From Pleurocapsa minor HA4230-MV1 (GTDB lineage Bacteria; Cyanobacteriota; Cyanobacteriia; Cyanobacteriales; Xenococcaceae): DNA of 64,000 nt. The DNA lies in NCBI GenBank assembly GCA_019359095.1, contig JAHHHZ010000022.1, positions 1 through 64,000 of the forward strand, read 5' to 3'. Shown piece after piece: positions 44,057-51,876 of this stretch (the stretch's first letter is position 1; each line of letters opens with the position of its first letter). The notes beneath the pieces are model-generated. The model was not told where the DNA came from. It ran no database searches and saw only the letters and a program-made list of their open reading frames with translations. A program made the position numbers and the translations under genes.

Positions 44057-45289
44057 ATGATAATTAATCCTACTTTTTTAATTCAAGATCCTGCCATAAT
44101 TCAAGGTTTAATTAATGGTACTTTAACGCGATACGGTGGTGTCATCAGGGAAGCAGCAACGGGTCAAATTGTTCGTCATTTAGTAGAATCTCCAGGACTT
44201 ACAGGCAATTTAATGACTGTTGTTGCTAATCCCATTTTAGGAAGTGCCAATTTAGCTACTAATGCAATCGGTCATGGTATTAGTATTAATAAACTTAACC
44301 AAATTCAACGAGTACTGCCCTCAATTTTACAAATGTCTCAAATAGCAGCAGGGGCTAGCGTACTAAATATTGGCATTAGTGCGGTAGGATTTGCTTATAT
44401 GGGTTATAAACTACACAAAATCCAAAGTTCTTTGGGTCAAATTCAGCAGTCAATGGAAGCTGGATTTAAAAATATTGACCAACGTTTGGATGCTTTATCT
44501 GGACAATTAGCATATTTACATTTACTGGTACAAGAAAATCGACAAGGACAAGTTCAACTTGCAGATGCTATAAGCCAACTCCATCGCACGATACTATTTA
44601 AGGAAATCGCCGAATTACGTGCTGAATTGATTGAGAAAAGTCGTTTCCCCGATACTTCTGTTAAGTCAGCCTTAAAAGTTGCTTCTAAAGTACGCATGAT
44701 AATGTCCGACCAAGTATGGCAAATCGTCCCCGAATTAGAACCTCAAAAGATGTTATTAGCTGATGTTGCTACTCAAGGGTGGGCAGTAGCTACAGCAACA
44801 GAAGCACATTTATTACTAGAAGTGGGGATGTTTGAGGAAGCACAAGAATTACTAAGTTTAGAAGTTCCAAAATTCAAACAAAATGCCGAACAATGGGCAA
44901 ATAATTTATTAAGTACAGAACGTCTCGAACTAAATACAGCCTATCGATTTACAGCCCCAGTATTTAAGCAGCATATTAGTCAAGAAAGAGTAAATAGAAT
45001 CGTCAATGTTTCTTCAAGTGATCGTAAATTACCTTTAGACAAAAAACAAGAAAAGCAAGATGATATCGCCGTTGAATTTCAAATGTCTTATGCTTCTCAA
45101 TTTGACGGCAGTTGGATTTATCAACAAGTAGCAGTAGCTGAATATCTTGATACTTTTAGTGAATTATCTGCTAGGTTAGAAACCTTACAAGATTTTACGA
45201 CTCTGTGCCAAAAAAATAGAGTTAAAAGTAGTCTTGAGCTATTACCTAAGGCACAAAACGATAATAGTTGGTACATACTACCAAGTTAA
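44057..45289 (+). CDS. hydrophobic/coiled-coil protein, dynamin cassette gene 3
   Basis: This 410-residue protein has an N-terminal segment IIQGLINGTLTRYGGVIREA, then a glycine-rich hydrophobic stretch at about residues 96-118 (QIAAGASVLNIGISAVGFAY). A coiled coil follows (about 120-160; KIQSSLGQIQQSMEAGFKNI), with a mainly helical C-terminal half. The hydrophobic stretch could insert into membranes, hairpin- or pore-like. I do not recognise a named family; similar layouts occur in bacterial proteins of unknown function. As the third gene of the cassette it may be the partner or effector that the GTPase controls. That is an inference. Confidence 0.72.
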   Translation: MIINPTFLIQDPAIIQGLINGTLTRYGGVIREAATGQIVRHLVESPGLTGNLMTVVANPILGSANLATNAIGHGISINKLNQIQRVLPSILQMSQIAAGASVLNIGISAVGFAYMGYKLHKIQSSLGQIQQSMEAGFKNIDQRLDALSGQLAYLHLLVQENRQGQVQLADAISQLHRTILFKEIAELRAELIEKSRFPDTSVKSALKVASKVRMIMSDQVWQIVPELEPQKMLLADVATQGWAVATATEAHLLLEVGMFEEAQELLSLEVPKFKQNAEQWANNLLSTERLELNTAYRFTAPVFKQHISQERVNRIVNVSSSDRKLPLDKKQEKQDDIAVEFQMSYASQFDGSWIYQQVAVAEYLDTFSELSARLETLQDFTTLCQKNRVKSSLELLPKAQNDNSWYILPS

Positions 45290-45329
45290 AAATATTTTCG
45301 GTATAAACTAAAGTACCTTTTAAAAGCCC

Positions 45330-45369
45330 CGTTGCCGAGTCGAAATTCCGTGACTCGGCTAAAAGCACG
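45330..45369. repeat. hairpin motif right of the dynamin cassette
   Basis: A perfect 8-bp stem (GCCGAGTC 45334-45341, GACTCGGC 45352-45359) with a 10-base loop lies 45 bp after the third cassette gene. TAAAAGC plus CGTTG occurs on both shoulders. No T-run follows, so it is a weak terminator candidate; parts of it match the motif left of the cassette. Confidence 0.55.
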
Positions 45370-45444
45370 TTGGCTTCCTTTCTCCCGTCTATCTCAGTGA
45401 GTGGCGAGTAGTAATATTTAAAATTTTAAGTTTATTGCTCACTG

Positions 45445-45475
45445 TGACGCGAGCTTGCGAGCTAATCCTTTAGGA
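45445..45475. mobile_element. 31-bp palindromic element inside the CDF gene end
   Basis: The sequence TGACGCGAGCTTGCGAGCTA followed by ATCCTTTAGGA is bounded by the 7-bp direct repeat CTCACTG at 45438-45444 and 45476-45482. It supplies the present stop codon of the CDF transporter gene. Removing the element and one repeat gives a frame ending one codon later at TAA. Confidence 0.7.
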
Positions 45476-46401
45476 CTCACTGGTAATTGCTTTTTTCCTA
45501 GCAGAGATAGATTTGGCTTCGATAAAAATATTTTGAATCTCCAAGTGCTGAATTCTAATGGAACTTTCTAAACGTTCAACGGCGATTTCTAATTCGTCGG
45601 TTTCGAGATCATCGACAAAGTTAATTTCTAGGTTGAGTAAAATCTCTTGAGGGCCAAAATGGAGGGTGAGAACCTTAATTACATTTTCTACTGCGGGGTC
45701 ATCATTGATAATCTTTTTAATACTAGCTATAGTTTCGGCGGTGGCTCCTTCCCCAATTAATAAACCTTTACTTTCTATCGCCAGTAAAGATGCTACTCTG
45801 CACAAAATTACGCCAATGACAATTGAGGCTACTCCATCCAAATAAATATTACCTAACAAATGCCCACTCAATACCCCTACAAAGGCGACAAACAGACCAA
45901 TTAAGGCTGCGGTATCTTCAAACAAGATGGCAAATACTGTCGGATCTTTACTAGCACGAATTGCTTGCCAAAAGTTATCTTCACGTTTACTGGCCAAAAA
46001 TTCCTGTAGCGCCACATTCCAAGAATAACCTTCAAAAATCACAGCTAACCCCAACACCCCGTAATTCCAGCGCGGATCCGTTAAAGGCTGAGGATGTCTA
46101 ATATGTCCAATTCCTTCATAGATCGACATTCCGCCACCAATGGCGAAGATAAACAGAGCCACAATTAAAGTCCAGAAATAAAGCTCTTGACCATAGCCAA
46201 AAGGATGGCTGTCATCTGCTGGTTGTTTACTCAAGCTCCTAATAACAGTAGCAATTGATTTCCCGTATCAACTACAGAATGAATTCCTTCGGAGAGCATA
46301 GCCGAACTTCCAGTAATTGAAGCGGCAATAAATTTAATTATGGCGATCGCAAAATTGGCAGCCATCGCTGCATAGATGGTCTTTTTAGCTGAACCAGACA
46401 T
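45470..46401 (-). pseudogene. CDF-family cation transporter split by a frameshift
   Basis: The first part (46401 to about 46231) starts [20 protein letters not shown], has two membrane helices and the metal-site pattern [20 protein letters not shown], then hits TGA. The rest (from about 46234, -1 relative) resumes [20 protein letters not shown], with four more helices, LDGVASIVIG and a cytoplasmic domain (VENVIKVLTLHFGPQEILLN). Joined, they make one normal cation diffusion facilitator of about 310 residues that exports Zn, Fe or Mn. A one-base indel, a sequencing error or split translation through the TTGA overlap are the options. The C-terminus is altered by a repeat element. Confidence 0.8.
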
Positions 46402-46569
46402 TATTACTCTAAAAGTATTGTTTAAAATTATGAGGTAGAAAAACTGCAATCAGATTAAGCTTTACTAGTACGTAAGTGTAAAGTGACAATATGTAATATA
46501 TTTAAAGCAGATGAACTACGTAAATTGTTATGTATCGTAAGATTATATAGCTCGGTAGGTTTGATAAAC

Positions 46570-46599
46570 TTGACGTTGAAGTTCAATGGCTCTTATTTT
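46570..46599 (+). promoter_or_regulatory. candidate psaE promoter
   Basis: TTGACG at 46570-46575 and TATTTT at 46594-46599, spaced 18 bp, form a plausible sigma-70-type promoter about 95 bp upstream of psaE. A good AGGAG ribosome binding site lies at 46680-46684. Confidence 0.4.
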
Positions 46600-46695
46600 A
46601 TGTAGTCATAAAACCAAAAAAATTAAGAAAGTTGCCTTTGGTATTTTTCTTGATTAAAACAACATTAAAATTCATTTTCAGGAGACTAATCAATT

Positions 46696-46926
46696 ATGGT
46701 TCAACGAGGTTCTCAGGTCAGAATTCTTCGTCCAGAATCCTATTGGTATAACGAAGTTGGCTCAGTTGCATCGGTAGACCCAAGCGGTATTCGCTACCCT
46801 GTAGTCGTGCGCTTTAACAAAGTTAATTATGCGGGCGTAAACACAAATAATTATGCAGAAGCAGAATTAAAAGAAGTAAGCCCACCTGCCAAAAAAGCAG
46901 CTAAAGCCCCAGCTAAAGATAAATAG
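46696..46926 (+). CDS. psaE: photosystem I subunit IV
   Basis: PsaE is a small peripheral protein on the stromal or cytoplasmic face of photosystem I that helps dock ferredoxin and supports cyclic electron flow. The 76-residue sequence shows the SH3-like fold signature: [40 protein letters not shown] and [19 protein letters not shown] short Ala/Lys/Pro-rich tail follows. It is monocistronic, with a strong ribosome binding site and a hairpin terminator after it. The assignment is certain. Confidence 0.97.
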   Translation: MVQRGSQVRILRPESYWYNEVGSVASVDPSGIRYPVVVRFNKVNYAGVNTNNYAEAELKEVSPPAKKAAKAPAKDK

Positions 46927-46973
46927 CTCAAACAAGGTTAGTTTTAGTTTTAAATTAGCTAGCTTTTCATGAT

Positions 46974-47005
46974 CCCTCGGTAGCCAAGTTTTACTGGGGG
47001 TTTTT
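46974..47005 (+). terminator. psaE rho-independent terminator
   Basis: CCCTCGGTA (46974-46982) pairs with TACTGGGGG (46992-47000) in a nine-pair stem that includes G-T pairs. A TTTTT run follows at 47001-47005. It lies about 50 bp after the psaE stop. Confidence 0.75.
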
Positions 47006-47128
47006 AGTCAATGAGCAATGAACAATGCAACAGTAAGCAATCAGTTGTAGGGTGGGCATCGTCAATCAAAATAACAAAGACTGGCTACTTTAGATAATGC
47101 CCACCAGTTTTGTCAATAATCAGTAAGA

Positions 47129-48193
47129 TTATTGTTGATGACATAAAAAAGGAACAGAAATGAGTTCTCCCCTCGCTTCGCCAACTTTGACCTGTAGACC
47201 TTCTCCGCCAGCTTTCGTGCGGATATAGCCTAAGCCAAAAGAGCCAGTGGGAGTGTCAGTATAGCTAGTTAAGATGCCAATTTTACTATCTTCTAGAGTA
47301 ATTGGTGTTTGGGGTTCAACAGGCTGGTTTAATTTAATGCCCCACAACTTCTGTTTGACTCCCTTATAAGTATTTAAACGGGCAATAGTTTCCTGTCCAA
47401 TATAGCAGCCCTTTTCAAAAGATATAGTCTGCCAAAGTCCTGCCTCCAGTGGATTATAGTCTTCTGTTAATTCTCGATCTGGAGTTGGTCTACCCTGTTG
47501 GATCCGCAGATTTTCCCACAGGCGATCGCCAAAAGGAACAGCTCCTTCGGCATTGAGTTTCGACCAAACTGCTCCAGCAGCATTGCGATCCATGATTAGA
47601 GTATATCCAGGAGTTACTAAACCACTTCCTTGGGCAACTCTTAGCGCAACACCAGCAATATTCACAAGCTGGTTATCTGCTACATCCGTTAGGGAAATAG
47701 TCTCAGAAGTTAAGTTTGATAATAAAGTTTGGCTTTGTTGACCTAGAAGGCTAAATATAGCTGTATTTTCTGAAATGTCAGTTAATTCAACTCGATCAAA
47801 GGGAAAAATAAAGCGATCGAGCCAAGCCAGAAGCTGCTGACGACGATGGGGGGAAACTAAGACTAAAACAGCATCTTCGGTAACATATGCCGTAGCCAAA
47901 TCTAAAGTTCTGGCAGTAGAAGTTACAAATACCGTATCACAACCTTGTCCTGGCTTGAGTTTTTCAAAGTCATTAGTGCTTTGATTGTGGAGATAGCGCA
48001 GTCGATCTGACCCAGTAATTTGCAGTAAACCCCAATGAGAGCGATCGCTAATTGCCACACCACGATCTATTGCAGCTAAAGCTTGGTCATCATGACCAAA
48101 ACCCAGAACAACCCCCTGGTTATCAAAAATTGCGCCCGCTGATGCTTGTATTTGTTTTAATTCCATTACGCTCATGATTGATTTCGCTCTCAT
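47129..48193 (-). CDS. ygfZ: YgfZ/GcvT-family folate-binding protein
   Basis: This 354-residue protein is related to the T-protein of glycine cleavage. It has the YgfZ signature KGCYIGQETIARLNTY near residue 255, plus GLLQITGSDRLRYLHNQSTN in the N-terminal folate-binding domain. YgfZ proteins assist iron-sulfur enzymes (such as MiaB) in a folate-dependent way. Three starts are possible: 48193, 48175 and 48166; the last (MELKQIQASAGA) fits the family best but no clear ribosome binding site decides it. It converges with psaE. Confidence 0.87.
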   Translation of the reverse strand: MRAKSIMSVMELKQIQASAGAIFDNQGVVLGFGHDDQALAAIDRGVAISDRSHWGLLQITGSDRLRYLHNQSTNDFEKLKPGQGCDTVFVTSTARTLDLATAYVTEDAVLVLVSPHRRQQLLAWLDRFIFPFDRVELTDISENTAIFSLLGQQSQTLLSNLTSETISLTDVADNQLVNIAGVALRVAQGSGLVTPGYTLIMDRNAAGAVWSKLNAEGAVPFGDRLWENLRIQQGRPTPDRELTEDYNPLEAGLWQTISFEKGCYIGQETIARLNTYKGVKQKLWGIKLNQPVEPQTPITLEDSKIGILTSYTDTPTGSFGLGYIRTKAGGEGLQVKVGEARGELISVPFLCHQQ

Positions 48194-48641
48194 TGTGATG
48201 AGACTATTTACTATTTATTATCTTGCGATAATTACCAATAATTTTGCTGATGACCGTAAAATCTGACTAGTCTGACAAGATTTGCTTATTGATTCCCTTC
48301 ACAATCTGACTGAGTAGGATTAATTAGATTAAAAAAGTTACAATTATTTAACAAAGGCTATTTAGTTTTTAGCTCAATGGGTCTAAGTAGACGCGGACAA
48401 TTCTTTAATATCTCAAAGAGATCGAAAGTCTGTAATAAAAACTGGTCTAAATTTATTTTTAATTGGCTAAAAGCTAAAAGCTAAAAGCTAAAAGCTAAAA
48501 GCTAAAAGCTAAAAGCTAAAAGCTAAAAGCTAAAAGCTAAAAGCTAAAAGCTAAAAGCTAAAAGCTAAAAGCTAACCGCTGCGCGGTCTTAATCACCGTA
48601 GCTAATTTTCAATTACTCTAACCTCTAACTAAATTTTTGTA
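48194..48641. other. 448-bp intergenic region with a long heptamer array
   Basis: It lies between divergent ygfZ and ribBA. Apart from the 15-unit GCTAAAA array at 48466-48575 it holds plain AT-rich sequence. No flavin riboswitch fold was recognised upstream of ribBA. Confidence 0.5.
48466..48575. repeat. GCTAAAA heptamer array, 15 perfect units
   Basis: Fifteen uninterrupted GCTAAAA units occupy 48466-48570 and a partial GCTAA follows. No base departs from the unit, so the array is recent or actively homogenised. It ends 66 bp before the ribBA start. Confidence 0.95.
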
Positions 48642-50321
48642 GTGGATACCTCTCAAACCAATTCCGTCACTTTCGACTCTATAGATTCAGCTTTGGCTGA
48701 GATCAAAGCAGGGCGTTCAATAGTTGTCGTCGACGATGAAAACCGAGAAAACGAGGGAGATTTGATCTGTGCGGCTCAGTTTGCCACCCCCAGTATGATT
48801 AATTTTATGGCAGTGGAGGCAAGGGGGTTAATTTGTTTAGCGATGACAGGCGATCGCCTTGACGATCTCGATCTGCCCTTAATGGTTAGCAAGAATACCG
48901 ATAGTAATCAAACTGCTTTTACCGTGAGCATTGATGCATCCCCCAAGTTGGGTGTCACCACGGGAATCTCCGCCGACGATCGCGCCCGCACTATTCAAGT
49001 GGCAATTAATCCCGCTAGTATTCCTGAAGATTTGGTTCGCCCTGGACATATTTTTCCGCTGCGCGCTAGGAATGGTGGAGTGTTGAAACGAGCGGGACAT
49101 ACGGAAGCAGGAGTCGATTTAGCTCGATTAGCAGGGCTATATCCTGCGGGGGTGATTTGTGAAATTCAAAACCCTAATGGTTCAATGGCACGTCTACCTC
49201 AGTTGGTTGAGTATGCCAAAGAACATGACCTTAAATTAATTAGCATTGCCGATCTTATTAGCTACCGCCTCAAGCACGATCGCTTTGTCTATCGAGAAAC
49301 TGTATGTCAGTTTCCCAGTCAATTTGGTGACTTTAAAATTTATGCCTATCGTAATGCTTTAGATAATACAGAGCATCTGGCGATCGTTAAGGGAGATCCT
49401 AGCGAGCTAGCTACTAAACCAGCAATGGTTAGGATGCATTCAGAGTGCCTCACAGGAGACGCTTTAGGTTCAATGCGCTGTGACTGTCGAATGCAGCTAC
49501 AGGCAGCTTTAAAGATGATTGAAGCTCATGGTTTGGGAGTGGTGGTATATCTGCGTCAAGAGGGTAGAGGGATTGGTCTAGTTAATAAGCTCAAAGCCTA
49601 TACCTTGCAGGATATGGGTTTAGACACCGTAGAAGCCAACGAACGCTTAGGATTCCCTGCCGATCTGCGGGATTATGGGATGGGCGCGCAAATTTTAAAT
49701 GACTTAAGCATCAAACAGATCCGCCTGATTACCAATAATCCGCGCAAAATTGCTGGTTTGAAAGGCTATGGGTTAGAAATAGTCGATCGCCTCCCTCTGT
49801 TAATTGAAGCCACTGATTACAATTCTCAATATTTGGCAACTAAAGCCAAAAAACTAGGTCACTTATTACTCCAAACATATTTAGCTACCGTCGCGGTTTC
49901 TTGGTCAGAGGGAACAATCTCCCCTGAAGCTCAGTATGAAAAGCTCGATAAAATTCGCTATCTAGCTAAGGAACAGGATTTCTTAGTCCAGGAAGAAGCT
50001 AGACCCATTGCGATCGCTTTATTTAGTGATGCTAATTTGATCTTTCATTTGGGTTTCGATCAGCCAAATTTAGCTGACGCTAGTTGGTATCAAGACTGTA
50101 ATCATCCTTATCTAGCAGGGGTGTTAAAAATACTCGACCAGCTAACTACCTGGCAAGATATTAGCCGTTTAGAGTTTTTAATCGCTCCTGGAGACGATCC
50201 TATGTCTAGTTTACAAATCAAGTTAGATCGTCAGCATCACCATTTAACTCAAAAGCCGTCTCAGTTGTGCAAGGCGATCGAAAATCAAATGATTTATAGT
50301 TTTAGCCACGAGCATAAGTGA
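48642..50321 (+). CDS. ribBA: bifunctional riboflavin synthesis enzyme RibBA
   Basis: The N-terminal domain (about residues 1-210) is 3,4-dihydroxy-2-butanone-4-phosphate synthase (VDDENRENEGDLICAAQFAT; HTEAGVDLARLAGL). The middle domain (about 215-410) is GTP cyclohydrolase II (MHSECLTGDALGSMRCDCRM, the zinc cysteines; LRQEGRGIGL). Together they make both riboflavin precursors. A C-terminal extension of about 150 residues follows, common in cyanobacterial RibBA but without known function; it contains SRLEFLIAPGDDPMSS and a His-rich piece. The start is GTG at 48642. Confidence 0.95.
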   Translation: MDTSQTNSVTFDSIDSALAEIKAGRSIVVVDDENRENEGDLICAAQFATPSMINFMAVEARGLICLAMTGDRLDDLDLPLMVSKNTDSNQTAFTVSIDASPKLGVTTGISADDRARTIQVAINPASIPEDLVRPGHIFPLRARNGGVLKRAGHTEAGVDLARLAGLYPAGVICEIQNPNGSMARLPQLVEYAKEHDLKLISIADLISYRLKHDRFVYRETVCQFPSQFGDFKIYAYRNALDNTEHLAIVKGDPSELATKPAMVRMHSECLTGDALGSMRCDCRMQLQAALKMIEAHGLGVVVYLRQEGRGIGLVNKLKAYTLQDMGLDTVEANERLGFPADLRDYGMGAQILNDLSIKQIRLITNNPRKIAGLKGYGLEIVDRLPLLIEATDYNSQYLATKAKKLGHLLLQTYLATVAVSWSEGTISPEAQYEKLDKIRYLAKEQDFLVQEEARPIAIALFSDANLIFHLGFDQPNLADASWYQDCNHPYLAGVLKILDQLTTWQDISRLEFLIAPGDDPMSSLQIKLDRQHHHLTQKPSQLCKAIENQMIYSFSHEHK

Positions 50322-50839
50322 TTTGGCAGTTAATATTTCTGATTGAATCAACATCAGCTATAAATTATTTACTGACGTTACGCAGGGAAGAATTAGTAAT
50401 TACAATTATGTAGGGAGACAGGGAGATCTTACAAGGGTAGGTTTTTTACAATCAGGAAATCTACAACTGACAATCTGTTTCCAATCTTTGAGATGTTGAT
50501 TTGATTTTATCTCTCAAGCATTTTATTTAGTTTCTTATTTTACTTTTATCTCTTTTTTGAGCCTTTACTCACACCTTGGTAAAAAACCTACCCTTGTGAG
50601 GAATCATCAAGTCCCCCATTACTCCTCTACCAGTAAAGCTTTGAACTTGCTTGTTACCCCGTTAGGCGATCGCTCAAAGAAAAACCATCTCAATCAAGAG
50701 TTTTTTCGGCTATTAGCTATTAGACAAATATGTCACCAGAATGAGATAATTTCTAGCATACTGTTTATTAAGAAAGCCTTAAGACAAAAGATTTTTTAAT
50801 ATCGGCAATATTGAGGGTGAGCAAAACACAATTTTATCA
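50322..50839. other. 518-bp intergenic region before fabD
   Basis: The region contains the 167-bp inverted-repeat element at 50431-50597. A low-quality ORF (50557-50799, TTG start) overlaps the element's end; its Ser/Lys/Ile-rich product has no family features and is not called. The last 240 bp precede fabD and may contain its promoter. Confidence 0.5.
50431..50597. mobile_element. 167-bp element with 19-bp perfect terminal inverted repeats
   Basis: ACAAGGGTAGGTTTTTTAC (50431-50449) is repeated exactly inverted at 50579-50597. The 129 bp between hold no gene. The form is that of a MITE. No convincing target duplication is visible in the immediate flanks, and no other copy was noticed in this window. 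Confidence 0.7.
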
Positions 50840-51742
50840 ATGACGAAAACAGCGTGGGTCTTCCCTGGGCAAGGTTCTCAGGCAATAGGAATGGGAGTGG
50901 AGCTACAGGATCTTCCTGTTGCCAAAGCAAAATTTGAACTAGCAGAAAAGATATTAGGTTGGTCTGTTTTAGATATTTGCCAGGGAGACGAAACAACTTT
51001 AGCCTGTACTCTTTATACTCAGCCTTGTTTATATGTTGTTGAATCTATTTTAGTCGATCTTTTGCAGGAAAAAGTTGAGCTACCACAGTTAGTTGCAGGT
51101 CATAGTTTAGGCGAATATGTGGCTTTATATGCAGCAGGAGTCTTCGATTTTGAATCTGGATTAAGGCTAGTTAAGAAAAGAGCTGAATTAATGGATAGTG
51201 CCGATGGCGGTAAGATGGCAGCATTAATGAAGTTCGATCGCGCTCAATTAACTACAGCTTTAAACAATACTCCTGACGTAGTTCTGGCTAATGATAATAG
51301 CGAAGCTCAAGTAGTTATCTCTGGTACTCCTGAAGGGGTAGAAAATGTCTTGAGTCAAGTCAAAGCCAAAAGAGCGATCGCTTTGAATGTATCTGGTGCT
51401 TTTCACTCTCCTTTGATGCAGGATGCGGCTGAACAATTCATGACAGTCTTAGAATCGGTCGAATTTAAGCCAGCAAAAATTCCCGTGCTTTCTAATGTTG
51501 AACCTAGTCCGACAACCGATAGCCAAGTATTAAAAACCAGGCTAACTCAACAAATGACTAGTTCTGTTCGTTGGCGCGAAACTATGCTCCAATTCTCCCA
51601 AGCTGGGGTAACTGAAATTAGCGAAATTGGGCCAGGAAAAGTCTTGTGTGGCTTAATTAAAAGGACTTGCCCAGAAATTGTCTTAGAAGCGATCGCGACA
51701 GCAGAACAGTTAGAGGCCAAAACACCTGCTTTAGTTTCTTAA
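50840..51742 (+). CDS. fabD: malonyl-CoA:ACP transacylase
   Basis: FabD loads malonyl groups from CoA to acyl carrier protein for fatty acid elongation. The 300-residue protein has FPGQGSQAIGMG at the N-terminus and the nucleophile Ser in GHSLGEYVALYAAG near residue 91. The catalytic His is in VSGAFHSPLMQDAA near 197, and the end is EIGPGKVLCGLIKR. Length and motifs are complete. It is not clustered with other fab genes in this window. Confidence 0.95.
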   Translation: MTKTAWVFPGQGSQAIGMGVELQDLPVAKAKFELAEKILGWSVLDICQGDETTLACTLYTQPCLYVVESILVDLLQEKVELPQLVAGHSLGEYVALYAAGVFDFESGLRLVKKRAELMDSADGGKMAALMKFDRAQLTTALNNTPDVVLANDNSEAQVVISGTPEGVENVLSQVKAKRAIALNVSGAFHSPLMQDAAEQFMTVLESVEFKPAKIPVLSNVEPSPTTDSQVLKTRLTQQMTSSVRWRETMLQFSQAGVTEISEIGPGKVLCGLIKRTCPEIVLEAIATAEQLEAKTPALVS

Positions 51743-51762
51743 ACAAGACCCTGTATTCTATT

Positions 51763-51850
51763 GTTTAGGGATTTGGGGATTTGCCCTAAAGGACTCCTAA
51801 AGGATACCGCTTCGCATATAGCTTCGCGTCGGGGATTTAGGGATTTGGAG
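51763..51850. repeat. GGGATTT array interrupted by a 48-bp palindromic element
   Basis: Units of the type TTAGGGA/TTTGGGG flank GCCCTAAAGGACTCCTAAAGGATACC...GCTTCGCGTC (51783-51830). The 8-bp repeat GGGGATTT abuts both sides (51775-51782 and 51831-51838). It lies between convergent fabD and folP. Confidence 0.75.
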
Positions 51851-51876
51851 CAATAATTATATTATCTTCCTATTTC

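Noticed and set aside
45330-45369. Rho-independent terminator of the dynamin cassette
   Set aside because: The stem is good but no T-run follows, so it is listed only as a hairpin motif.
46500-46690. Possible tRNA gene before psaE
   Set aside because: No cloverleaf, GTTC-type T-loop or acceptor stem could be formed.
48466-48575. CRISPR-like array
   Set aside because: Units are only 7 bp with no spacers; it is a simple tandem repeat.
48194-48641. FMN riboswitch upstream of ribBA
   Set aside because: No conserved RFN core motifs are visible; the spacer is AT-rich with a heptamer array.
50557-50799. 80-residue ORF upstream of fabD
   Set aside because: TTG start inside the inverted-repeat element, no ribosome binding site and no recognisable domain.
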